NCBI GenBank assembly: GCA_003117195.1
Contig: BDSI01000045.1
Coordinates: 428,255-492,254 of the forward strand
DNA length: 64,000 nucleotides
Reading direction: 5' to 3'
DNA from: Eudorina sp. 2006-703-Eu-15
Taxonomy: Eukaryota; Chlorophyta; Chlorophyceae; Chlamydomonadales; Volvocaceae
A program made the position numbers and the translations under genes. Shown here piece by piece: positions 37,301 to 49,200 of the stretch. Position 1 is the stretch's first letter, and each line of letters begins with the position of its first letter. The notes under the pieces are model-generated. The model was not told where the DNA came from and searched no databases. It saw nothing but the letters and a program-made list of their open reading frames with translations.

Positions 37301-38378
37301 GCTCGGAGAAGGCGGCGCCGTCGAGGGGCGGCACCGACCTGGTCGGGTCCAGAGCGTCGGTGTCTGCGTCGGCGTCGCTGCTCGCCGGCGCGATGCGACC
37401 TTGTGGTTGGCCCCCGAGGGGTTCACCACCGGGTGCGCCGACATCCTCCGGGAGTGTCACAGCCCCCGCGGCGGTTGTGGCCGTCGTCTCCGTCTCCGTC
37501 TCCGTGGCGGTCGTGGCCGTGGGCTCCAAGCGGCGGGTGCGGCCGCTGTCGGCGGCAAACAGCGCCCCCGAGCCGTCCACAAAGTGCGCGGCGCGGAACA
37601 GCGCGTTGGCGGCGAAGGACCGGCCCAGCGACGTGCCGTACTGCCGTACCAGCTCCACCCACGTGCCGACGTCGGCTCCTCGCACCAGGCTCCACACCGC
37701 GCCGCCCGCGCCCGCGCCGGCGCCGCCTCCGACGTCGCGCTGGCCCGCTCTCGCCCCGGCCCCTTCCTCCTCATTGCCCCCGCCGACATCACCGCTGCTG
37801 CTGGTCGTGTTGCTCTTGCTTCTGGCCCCATTTCCGCCGCTGGAGGGCCGGTCCCGCCCTTTCCGTACGGGGCCTCCGCTTCCCCCTCTCGAGGGCGGCC
37901 GTTGCGCCCCTGGCCCGGGGCGGCCTTCGCTGCGGCCGTCATCCGCGGGGCTGCTGCGAACGGAGCGCCGCGAGGGCCGCGAGGGCCGCGAGGCGCCGCG
38001 CCGTTGGGGCCATCCGGACGCGGCAGCGTCCCGGTCCGGGTCCGGGTCCGGGTCCGGGTCCTGTGACGGAGACGGAGACTGCAAGTCGACGCGTTGGCCC
38101 GGGGTTTGGGCCCGGGGCTGCGGCTGCGGCGGCCGCAGCGACGAGTCGGAGACAGCTCGGGGGCCCGCCGGACAACGCGGGTGGCCGCGGCGGGGTGAGA
38201 GCTGGTGGGCGTAGGTTGCCAGGGGCGCGGGGGGGGGCGGGGGAGTTGCAGAGGACCCGAGGGAGGGGCAGCGGGGAGGGAGGGGCGGAGGGGTTTGAGA
38301 TTTGGGATTTCGGGAGACCAGAGGCACGCGGTGAAGTGAAGCGGCGGGGCTTCCCACTAGTGCAGGCAAGCCATGCAA
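30295..38378 (-). CDS. Large OPR/RAP-like organelle RNA-binding protein
   Basis: Exons on the minus strand: 38378-36246 (5' limit uncertain), 35684-35295, 34848-34712, 34061-33920 and 33369-30295. All joints keep phase and give about 1958 residues. Repeated helical-pair segments carry the octotricopeptide/RAP-family signature, an LxxxxWALA-type helix: ELSNAMWALGTVRH, DVANAVWALARAG, HVASLLWSFVTLRY, ALALWALAEV, TITKLLWAFVAVG, DIAALAWALAVARL, DLATVAWAAGTAGRL. The last 80 residues resemble a RAP domain (LLTARGWRVVVVPT...RRDYVRAVL). Such proteins bind chloroplast or mitochondrial RNA. Long Ala, Gly, His and acidic tracts separate the repeats. No in-frame ATG precedes most of the first exon, so the start is in an unresolved upstream exon, possibly at an ATG near 38505. 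The glycine/alanine tracts make intron calls inside the 3-kb last exon uncertain. Confidence 0.75.
33785..33920. repeat. CCCATCCCAC minisatellite in OPR/RAP-like intron 4
   Basis: The 10-bp word CCCATCCCAC is repeated more than ten times and runs to the donor of the intron at 33919. Confidence 0.9.
34312..34378. repeat. (AT)n microsatellite in OPR/RAP-like intron 3
   Basis: More than 30 AT units, preceded by about eight CA units, lie in the intron between 34712 and 34061. Confidence 0.95.
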
Positions 38379-39339
38379 GGGACGTGCAGCAGCCCGAACG
38401 TGCAGCAGCCAATGGCCCGTTTACACCATTGTCCGGCTGTACTCGGACAGCCGCAGGTCCTCGTACTGACAAGACGTGCCAGACGTTGAGATGCAGTCAT
38501 GGCGAAGGTATGGCTTGCCTCACCTGGTGTTCCGGGCGGAGTTTGCATGGCCATCCGGGCAGCAAAAGCCGGAACTGCGGGGACCAGACGCGGACGCCAC
38601 ACGCGGGAGTGTTGCTCACACCGTACTGGCCCGACTCAGAATGACAAATGCCCGAGTGTGGTAGGCGAATTGGATGCACCTACTTTCGTAGAGAGCGTGA
38701 CGCCTTGAAGTTGGGTCACGGTCTCCATCGCGCCGGCTGCTGTCAAGCCGCCACCGAAACTTCTCCCAGGCGCGACACCATCAACCTATCAGTGCGTTAA
38801 AATGTATTACAGTCCACCAACAACATTGTAATCCTCACGTGGACCGTGTCTGCTTCCACCTTCAAACAAAAGACAACCAGACTCAAAGTATTCTAGGTGT
38901 AGTGGATTGCGGATGTATAGACTTAGAGTTTCTTCAATTTTAACGTGTAAGGGAAGTGCGTTTGTTGTGTCTCCGCGAGTCGTTAGTACGACGTCCTTTC
39001 GCCTTCTAGCAGTTGAATTTTTTGCCTGCTGCATCAAAATCAAGCGAAAGTGTTACGCGCTAGCAACGGTCCAAGGCTGTGGAATTAAGTACATTGTGGC
39101 GAAAGACCGGGACAGTTTCGGCTATAGGCCATTTCTTACATACGCGACCCTCTCTTAAGCGTGCAACGTGGTGTGCTTTTTCCGTTCTTTTCATGCGTAT
39201 TGAATTGCTCATTTGCACAAAGACCTTCTAGCCGCCGCCGCCAAGGCAACACCGGCAGCCCCGGAACGCGGTGTGCGCGACCACGCCAGTCGTGACTGTG
39301 AGGTGACAGCCCTAGTGGACGTGGCGAAATATCGGCAAC
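38379..39339. other. Divergent promoter region between the OPR/RAP-like gene and NAT10
   Basis: No complete gene lies here. The start of the OPR/RAP-like gene is probably in the left part (minus ATG near 38505). The right part, about 38800-39200, is less GC-rich and should contain the NAT10 promoter. No clear TATA box is seen. Confidence 0.5.
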
Positions 39340-42300
39340 ATGAGGAAAAAAGTCGACGCCCGCATCCGGACCCTGATCGAAAACTGTGCCAAGACGCGTC
39401 AACGCGCGTTGCTGGTGCTGGTCGGCGATAAGGGCCGGGACCAGGTCGTCAATTTGCATTACATGCTATCCAAAGCCAGCGTTAAAGCGCGGCCGACAGT
39501 GCTCTGGTGCTACAAGAAGGACCTGCACCTGAGCAGGTGGGACAGGACTGCATGCTGTACGGGGGCCACTCCCAATCCTCTTAGTGCCGGACCGAGCCGC
39601 TGCCGCGAGAGGAGTGTCAAGTTGGGAAGGGGGGTGGGCATTCGGTGGGGCATTCGGTGGGGCAGCACTGACGGGCAGCACCCACGGGGATGGGTACTGG
39701 GGGACATCAGCCGTATGTGTGTGGGAATGCTGGCTACTCCCCAGCAGGGCTCTGATGGTGACATCGATAGGGGTCGGCACCGCCGTGGTCGCCTCCTCCC
39801 TTGTCGATGGGACAGACAGCCCTCCACCGGGCTGTGGCTGTGGCTGTTCCCGACCCGGCGCTGCCCCTCAGTGGAGTCGGATCCCCTCGCAGCGCTGCAC
39901 CGGCGGCGGGCGGCGACGGGTGGCGGCGGGTGGCGGCTCTGGCGGTGCCGTGACCCGTGTCTCACATCCCCGGGGGTACTGAGGGGGCGACTTCGCTCAC
40001 TCCATCTCGCCCTCCCTCCCTGATGTCGCATCAGACTCACCAGGGAGGGCGCTCGGGTGCAAAAAGGGGGAGGGGAGGGGATGCACAACAGAATCCGGCG
40101 GGCTTGGCGGCCGGTGTGCCGGCGTCCCCATGTGCGGCCCGGAGATGAGGACCCACATCGGGGCTGTCCTCGATTTGTCTCTTTGGGACGAGGCGCAGCC
40201 GCCCGCTGCCGGCCATGGAGGGCCGCGTCCGCACCTCCCGCAATGTGTCCGCACCGCCCGCAACCGAGAGGGTGGCCCCCCGCCCCGGTCCCGGTCCCGG
40301 TCCCGGTCCCGGTCCCGCAGCCACCGCAAGAAGCGCATGCGGCAGATCAAGAAGCTGGCTCAGCGCGGGCTGCTGGACGCGGAGAAGGAGGACCCCTTCG
40401 CGCTGTTTGTGGCCTCCACCAACATCCGCTACTGCTACTACCACGAGACGCAAAACATCTTGGGTAACACGTACGGCATGGCCGTACTGCAGGTAGGCAG
40501 CACCATGGGGCCCGTGTCCGGTGTGTGTGTTTTTGTGCGCTGCGCTTCTTGCTTGGCCACAGTTTCTCCTCCTGCCGCCTGCCTCATCACTACCCTCACA
40601 GCAACCACCCAACCACCACCTGACCACCACCACCATCACCACCATCACCACTCACACCAACACCAACACCAACACGGACCAACAACACTACACACCACAA
40701 GCACCCACTACACACCACAACCAGGACCACCCAATCACACCATTGCCGCCGCCACCACCGCCATATCACCGCCGTCACCGCCACACCTCCCCCCCGATCC
40801 CTGACTGCCCGGGATGCCGTCTGCCGCCTGCCTCCCCTCCCAACCCCAATTTGAACATGTCTACCCAATTCCTATACCCCTCCCGACCCCAATTTGAATA
40901 TGTCTACCAATTTCCTATACCCCTCCCAACCCCGTCTGAACATGTCTACCAATTTCCTATACCCCTCCCAACCCCGTCTGAACATGTCTACCAATTTCCC
41001 ATACCCCTCCCAACCCCCCCTCCCCGCCTTTCCCAGGACTTTGAGGCGGTGACCCCCAACCTGCTCGCCCGCTCCATCGAGACGGTGGAGGGCGGGGGCC
41101 TGGTGGTCATGCTGCTGTCCAACCTCACCTCCCTCACGCAGCTCTACGCCATGACCATGGACGCGCACTCGCGCTTCCGGACCGAGTCGCACCAGGTGGG
41201 GGGGCGAACGAGGGTTGGTTGGTTGGTGGGACCGACCCCGCCCATGACCCGCGCGGGCCCCCCACCCGTGTGCGGACCCTGCTCCGTCCCGACCCCGCCC
41301 TCCCCCGCCCGACCCCCCCCCCTGCCCTGGCCCCACCCCCAGGACGTGGTGGGTCGCTTCAACGAGCGGCTGGTGCTGTCCCTGGCCTCCTGCGCCAACT
41401 GCCTGCTGCTGGACGACGAGCTCAACGTGCTGCCCACCTCGTCCCTCATCCGCTTCATCGAGCCGGTGCCCACCCACCCGGACGGCACCCCGCTGGACGA
41501 CCCGGGGCGGGCGGCCAGGGAGGAGCTGGCGGAGCTGGGGGGCAGCCTGGCGGATACGCAGGTGGGGGGTGGGTGGGGGTGGGTGGGAGGCGGGGAGGGC
41601 TTTGGGGGGAAGGGTGGGGCTGGACGGGGTTGGGGGTTGGGAAAGGGTGGTTGGAACGGTTGAGGTGCGGGGGGGAAGGGAGGTGCTCTGGGCGCGAGGA
41701 GGGGAGGTGCGTGATGGAACGTGATGGAAAGGAGGGCTGAGAGGTCGGGAGGTCGGGGGGGAGGAGGTGCGGGGGAGGTGGTGCAGGAAGGGGAGGAACG
41801 TGGTGAGGAGGCGGGAGGCTGGGACTCGTCCCCCGTGCCCCCTTGCTGCTGGTTCTGCCCTTCCGACACCATGCCCTACCTCGCCAGCTGCGCAGTCTAC
41901 GTCGCCCTCACCCCAAAGTTCCCATTCGCCCTCCCGCCCGTTGGCCCCCTCCCTCCCCTCCCTCTTTAATTAGTTTACAAGTCGAACCGTCGCGGTCTGG
42001 CAGCAGCGCAGTTTGAAATGCCTACCAATTTCCTATACCCCCCCCCTCTCCCTCCCCGTCCCCCCCTTCCAGCCCGCCGGCAGCCTGGTGGGGCGGTGCC
42101 GCACCCTGGACCAGGCCCGGGCGGTGATCACCTTCCTGGACGCCGCCAGCGAGAAGACGCTGAGGAGCACGGTGGCGCTCACAGCGTCGAGAGGCCGAGG
42201 AAAGGTGCGGGGGGGCTCCTGCCCTGCACTCAAAGGGGGAGGGGAGCGGGGGCCAGGGGTCCCCGGGCAAGGGGGGGAGAGCGGGGGCACACCTGCCTGG

Positions 42301-45300
42301 GAGGGAGCGGGTGTCCCCGGGCAAGGGGGGGAGAGCGGGGGCCAGGGGTTGGGGTTGCGGTTGGGGGGCTGCTGGAGCCGAAAGGGGGGGGCCGGGAGGG
42401 CCCACAGCCCACAGGAGGGAGGGGCATAGGAAATTAGTAGAAGGGAGGGAGGGAGGGAGGGAGGGAGGGAGGGGACCGTCTTCTTGCGAACCTCTCCCTT
42501 CCCCCAGCTATTTGCCGGCTCCCGCCCTCCCCGGGCCCCCTCCCCGTACACTAATGTCCTATACCCCTTGCCCCCTCCCCGCGCCCCCGCAGTCCGCCGC
42601 CCTGGGTCTGGCCATAGCGGGGGCTCTGGCCCTGGGCTACTCGAATATCTTTGTGACGGCGCCCTCCCCGGAGAATCTGAGGACGCTGTTCGAGTTCGTG
42701 TTCAAGGTGGGGGGCCCTGCGTGTGTAAAAGAGAACTGAGCCGCGAGAAGTGAAGTCCAGCCCTCCAGCGCAATAGCCGATGTTGGCCCTGCGTGTGTGT
42801 GTATGTGTGGGGGGGAGGTATAGGAAATTGGTAGACACATTCAAACTGCGCTGCTGACAGAGCAAAAGTCCGGTGAAGAATCAACTGTACCGGGATCTCC
42901 AGCGATGCGGGGGGTGGGGTGGGGGCCTGGCTGCTGACCGTGCGGGAGACCGCAGCAGAACACCGCAGCGCCTCCGCTGCTGGGGGGCTGGGTGGGTGGG
43001 TGGGTGGGTCGTGCAGCCTGGCGGCTAAGGAATCCTCCCCTGCGTTGCGTGTTGGCCGGCCCCCCCGCCTGTGCACACCCCTGTGTGTGCCTCTTATGTA
43101 CACGGGGCATCGGTCGTCCCTCGCGGAGACTGGGGAGCGGAGGGCAGGGGCAAGGGAGGGGCGGAGACGATGCGAGGGCGAGAGGGATGGAGAACCGCCG
43201 GCCAGCGCGGGCCCGCACTTCAGGGCAGTCCATACGTCTGGCAGGCAGCACCCGCATGCACTCAACACCGTGCTGCAGCCCGCCTCCTGCCGCCACATTC
43301 TCTTGCCCCGCCCCCTCTTTCCCGCGCTTCAGGGTCTTGATGCGCTCGAGTACAAGGAGCACATCGATTACGACCTGGTGGAGTCCACCAACCCCGCCTT
43401 CGGGAAGGCCATCGTGCGGGTCAACGTGTTCCGAAACCACCGCCAGGTGGGGGAGATGTGGGGGTGGGGGAGGGGAGGGGTGTCGGGGGGGATGGTCAGG
43501 GGGGGATGATCAGGGGTGGAGGGGGCGGAAGGGGGCAGAGGGGGAGAGGACGGTGGGGTGTGCCGTGCCATCGTGGTTGTGGTTGGCGCAGAGCATGCCG
43601 CATGCTGTGCGGAAAACGTGAGGGGGGGGGTGATGGTTTTCCCCGACCCACCTCCTGGCTGACCCCTCAAGGCACATCTCCCATGTCGCCTCCGGCCCTC
43701 CCTCCCTCCCTCCCTCCCTCCCTCCACGAACACGGACTCCCGCAGACGGTGCAGTACATCCAGCCGCAGCACCACGCCAAGCTGGCCCAGGCGGAGCTGC
43801 TGGTGATCGACGAGGCGGCGGCCATACCCCTGCCCGTGGTACGGCAACTGCTGGGGCCGTACCTGGTCTTCCTGTGCTCAACCGTCAACGGCTACGAGGG
43901 CACGGGTGAGACACGGGACACCGCGACTGCGGTCGCGGTGGTGGTTGGTGGTTGGTGGTTGCTGGAGACTGGGCGGCGACATGGCGCACGGCAGTTGTGC
44001 GGTGGTTGGCGGCGGCACGGGCCCACCCGATGGGTCCCGTCTGTGCGCTGGACCCTGGAGTCATCTCCTCGGACCTCCCACCCCCTTGCCAATGCCCTCC
44101 CGGGGTCCACGCCTTCCTGGCCGCCACCTTCCCCATTGGGTGCACCAGGGCTCGTTTCTGGGTTTGGAGTTTTTTATTTAGCGCAACCTCCTTTCAATTG
44201 GACACCCAATGCGTCGAATTGAAAGGAGGTTGCGCTAAGTAAAAAACTACCCCATACGGTACCCCCTCCCTGCGCCACCCGCTGCCCCTTCCTCCAACAC
44301 CCCCCACCCCCACTGCGTTATGCTGGGTGTGCCCGGGTTCGTTCTGCGGGTTTATTTGTTTTTCTCAATTTAACCCCCCACCCCCACCCCGCGGCCCCTC
44401 CCCTCCCCCCCTCCCTCACCCCCCACCCCCACCCCGTCCGCAGGTCGCAGCCTGTCGCTCAAGTTGATCCAGCAGCTGAGGGAGCAGGGCGCCAAGATCG
44501 GGGGGCCGGCCGGGGCAGGGGGCGAAGGGGCGGGCAAGGAGGCGGCGGCGGGCGGCGGCGGCCGCAGCTTCCGCGAGGTGCACCTGGGGGAGCCCATCAG
44601 GTGTGTGTGGGTGGGTGGGGGGGGGGATTTGCGTATTTGCCTGAGCACCGCCATGGCATTATCCTCCAGTCCTCGACTTTTAACCGATACTAACTGCCCT
44701 TCGTGTCGTCCCTCTTCGGCGGGCGCTTTGCTTCCCTTGCTTTCAGGTCAGTCTACGGTGGCTCTTGCACGTAACGGGCGGGTTCCTTCGTGCTGGGCAG
44801 TTGCTTGCTTGTGGCATGTCACGCGTTGTTGTCGCATAACCCCCTGCTTGACCTCTGTGGTTCTCCTTTAGTTACGTCAGCTTAGGCCAGCCAGTTGTCC
44901 GCGGGCTAGTTAGCAGTTCTTCCCTGGACGCCCGCCATTCGCTACTGCGCAGTCAGCCGCCACTACAGCCGTGCTCATATAACCTTACGCAGTTCTACGT
45001 TGCTCTCTCTATATATACAATTACATATATAATTACTGCGTCCTACTTCGACGGCGGCGTCGGTCAACCGGACAACTACTACGCAATCGGCGATTGTTTC
45101 GCGATTTCGCTGTCTTTGTTGACATTAAGGGGTGGGGGTGGGGGATTTCGCCGTCTTGATTGACAAAAAAGGGGTTGGGGGGATAAGAAGTGCCGGGCTC
45201 TTAAGGGTTTTTATGGCAGGGTGTAGTATGGCGGTGGTCCCTACCGTCCTGCCAGTGAGGATGTGTTTCGCCTTGTGTGGTGGGTGTGCAACTGTGCATC

Positions 45301-46194
45301 GAGGGACATGCGGCCCGAGCACCAGACGTCTGGTTCCCCTGCACCCTCCCTCCTCCACCCCTCCCCTGATTCCCCCTCCTCCCTGCACCCTCTCGCCCCG
45401 CCCCCCCCCCCAACACACACACGCACAGGTACGCCGCCGGCGACCCCATCGAGTCCTGGCTGCACGAGCTGCTGTGCCTGGACGCCGGGCAGCACCTGCC
45501 CAAGCCCCCGCCCCGCCTGCCGCACCCCTCGGACTGCGAGCTGTTCCTGGTGGAGCGGGACACGCTGTTTTCCTACCACAAGTGAGGGAGGGAGGAGGAG
45601 GGGGAAGAGGAGGAGGGGGCGGGGTGGTTGGGGGTGGGGGTGGCCTGGGGGGTGATGAGGGGCTGAGGGCTGAGGAGCGAGTGTGAAAGACAGATCGCCA
45701 AGCTGCCACCCGCTGCCACCATTACTTCCACCAATGAAAGTACGTGTGGGTGTACGACCGGGAGTACGACACGTGGCTGAGCCTCCCCCTCGCGTGTCGT
45801 CTGCCACCCCAACCCCCCTGCCTCCCATTTCCCATACCCTCAACCCCCTGCGTGGGTGGCTTGCCCCGCCCCCCCTCAACCCGCCCCCCTCGCCCCGCCC
45901 CAGGGCCAGCGAGAAGTTCCTGCAGCAGATGGTGGCCCTGTTCGTGGCCTCCCACTACAAGAACACCCCCAACGACCTGCTGCTCATGAGCGACGCGCCC
46001 GCGCACCAGCTCTTTGTGCTGCTGGCACCCGTGGACCAGTCCAGCAACGCCATGCCGCACATCCTGGCGGCGGCGCAGGTATTGTTGTATACCTGTATGG
46101 GGACGCCATGCAGGAGGGCCTGTCTGACGGTGTGTTTAATGATGAGCCCGCCCGCCCGTCTTGACTGTGTGTTATACTTGACTGTGTGTGTGTG

Positions 46195-46235
<41 letters not shown>

Positions 46236-49200
46236 GCCTGTTTGCGTGCCTCTTGCTTGATTACTTACAAGTAACCGCGGGACGGGGCCGTGTTGACATG
46301 GCTGCGCGGGGGTGGATAGGGGTGGATGAGACGAGGGAGAGGGGTGCGGGTGCTGGGCGTGTCGAAACACGCCATCCCGGGCCGTACGGGCCGTACGGGC
46401 GGGCGGAAGTAGGACTTACGGTACCTGCACCCATGCGACGGCAGTTCTGTGACCTGATGTAACCCTCACCGAGTCGAGTCGATCATCCATTCGCCACTCG
46501 AGCTTCCGTTCCCTAGGGAACCCAGCAGCATCACGTCGGCCAAAAGAAACCAAGCCGACGCCAAGGCAAGCCAAGCCCCCGCCACGACCCAACGGGCCCC
46601 CGCCGCCAACCAATATCCCCGACCCCAACCTCTCCTCGCTTCCCTCCCTCCCTCCCCTTCCCTCGAGTCTTTATCGAATGTTTGCTCTGGCAGCGGCGAT
46701 ATTATACATATAATATAAATAAATATGTCTACCAATGTCCTATATCCCTCCCTACCCCTCCCCATCCCGGCCCACCACCCCTCCCTCCCTGCCTCCCTCC
46801 CCCTCCCCCCTACTCGACCCCAGGTGGCGCTGGAGGGCTCCATCTCGAAGCGCTCCGCGGTCAACTCGCTGTCCAAGGGCGAGCTGCCCCAGGGCGACCT
46901 CATCCCCTGGACCATCAGCCAGCAGTTCCAGGACCCGGACTTCCCCGCCCTCAGCGGCGGACGGGTGGTGCGCATCGCGGTGCATCCGGAGCTGGGCAGG
47001 GCGGGGTACGGCTCCAGGTGGGGGGGACCGGGTGGGGGGTAGGGGCCGGGTGTGTGTGTATGTATGTATGTGTGTGGGGGGGGGGCGGCAGGGTGCGGTT
47101 GGGAAGCCGGTGCTGGGAAGCGGTTGTTAGGGAGGACAAGGAACAAGGTGGTGCGTTGACGTCCTTGCAATTGCGGACGCGGGTTTCATGATCTCGACAC
47201 AGTCGTGTGCATGTGGCCATATGGGCCGAGCAGTGGATACTGGTAGGTGAGTGTCTGGTGAGCTTCCACATGGTCATAGCCCTGATGCTGGAACTTGGGT
47301 GACGCTGTGGTACTGTCGTACCAGCCGTACAGCCGTACAGTCGTACTTAACACAGTTGCCCTCTCCTGCGTGGTGGCGCGTCATCATCGCGGCGGCATCC
47401 GTCGGTTAACTGTCCGTCCGTCGGTCCGTCCGTCCATCTGTCAGGGTTCTGGAGCTGCTGCGGCGGTACTACCAGGGCGAGCTGGCCAGCTTGGACGAGC
47501 AGGACGGTACGGACGAGGGCGAGGAGGATGGCGAGGACAGCGAGGAGGCCGGCGAGGAGGACGGCAAGGCGAAGAAGCGGCGGCGGAAATGCGGCGACGC
47601 CGACGGCGGCGCCGCCGACGGCGACGCCGCCGACGGCGACGCCAACGGCGCCGGGGACGCCTCCACGTTGCTGACGGAGCGGTTGGCGCCCCGCAAGGGC
47701 CTCCCGCCGCTGTTGGTGAACCTATCGGACCGCAAACCGGAGCGGCTGCACTACCTGGGTGAGGGGTGAGGGGGGAGGGATGAGGCTGCGGAGAGGGGCG
47801 GGAGGGGGAGGAAGGGGAAGGGAATGAGGGGGAGGGATGGAGGGGGAGGGATGGGGCACCTGCCTGACGGGTCGATGGAGGTGGCAGGGGCAGGGCAACA
47901 GGGGAGGGGGCTGCCTGGCTGCCTGGCTGCTGGGTCCGCGGGGCTGCGTTGGGCCCTCCTGAGTAGAGGCACCGACCGACCGGAGATCCCTCTAAAGCCC
48001 GATGATGATGACGACGACGCCACGCGGCAACCCTCCCTCCCCACCCTGCCCACAGGCGTGTCGTACGGTCTGACCCAGCAGCTGTACAGCTTCTGGCGCA
48101 AGGCGGGCTACGAGCCGCTGTACCTGCGCCAGAGCGCCTCCGACACGACGGGCGAGCACACGTGCGTCATGGTGCGCCCCTTGGAGCACCCCGAGGTGGA
48201 GGGGACCGCCTGGCTGAGGCCCTTCGTGGACGACTTCAAGAGCCGCTTCATGAGCCTCATGGGCAGCGCGTTCCGGTGGGTGCAAGGGTGCAGGGAGGGG
48301 CCCGCCCCTGGAGCGGGAGGGAGGCGAGGGGGGGAGGGGAGAGGGAGGGGGACCTGCAGGGTGGGTGCCGGGAAAGGTGAAGGGTGGTAGAGCCCCCGCC
48401 GCGAGGGCCGGAGGGGAGGGGGCGCGGTGTGAGGGGTGAGGGGCGGGGGGCGGGGCGGGATCGATGTCTTGATGGGCAGGAGGGGATGCGGGCCGCGGCG
48501 TGGGTGGTTGGGTGGGTGGTTAGGGTTGCGCAAGGCGTGCCGTCGAGCCACGGATCATTCATTACACGGGCTGACTGGCCGAGTGCCGGTGACGGAGCTG
48601 TGCAATTCGGCGCACAGCTCCCTCCTGGTCCCCATTGCGTAGTTGGTTCAGCTACTGTACGAGCTCCCTCTTCCTCTCGCAGGAGGAGGGAGTTTTCTAC
48701 CAAGTTCCTATATCCCTCCTACCTCTCTCAGCCCTCGGCACAGACAACGAGCGCCACCACCACCGCGCACCAAGGGCCCGCGGCATCGACTGTACCCTAG
48801 GATTGGGTTCAAGATATCGGTTCAGAAACCACACGCGAATCGCGCGAATCCGCGCGCCCGTCGTCCCCCTGCCCTTCCGTATTCGTTTCTGGTCTCCTTT
48901 TTCAATTATGAGTTATGAGTCATAAAAACCTGCCCCTCGCGCCCTCCCCCCTCCTACTTGGTGCCGCCAGGGAGATGGCGGTGGCCCTGGCTCTCAGCAT
49001 CCTGGACCCGCAGCTGAGCTTCAGTGAGGCGGAGGGGCAGCGGGCGGCGCAGGAGGGGGTGGTGGTGATGAGGGGGGATGGAAGCGCGCTGGACGCCCAC
49101 GACCTGAAGCGACTGCAGGTGGGTGTTTAGGGAAGAGACCGGGCCGACCCAAACCAAGGACCAAACATACTTACCATGATAACCTGCAAATGTACAAACA

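Noticed and set aside
35980..38214. 744-residue plus-strand open frame
   Set aside because: It lies antisense to the first exon of the OPR/RAP-like gene; its Ser/Pro/Ala composition is what the complement of that exon gives.
40841..41015. Regular repeats resembling a CRISPR array
   Set aside because: Eukaryotic intron; the units are tandem copies of the dispersed R1 block with no variable spacers.
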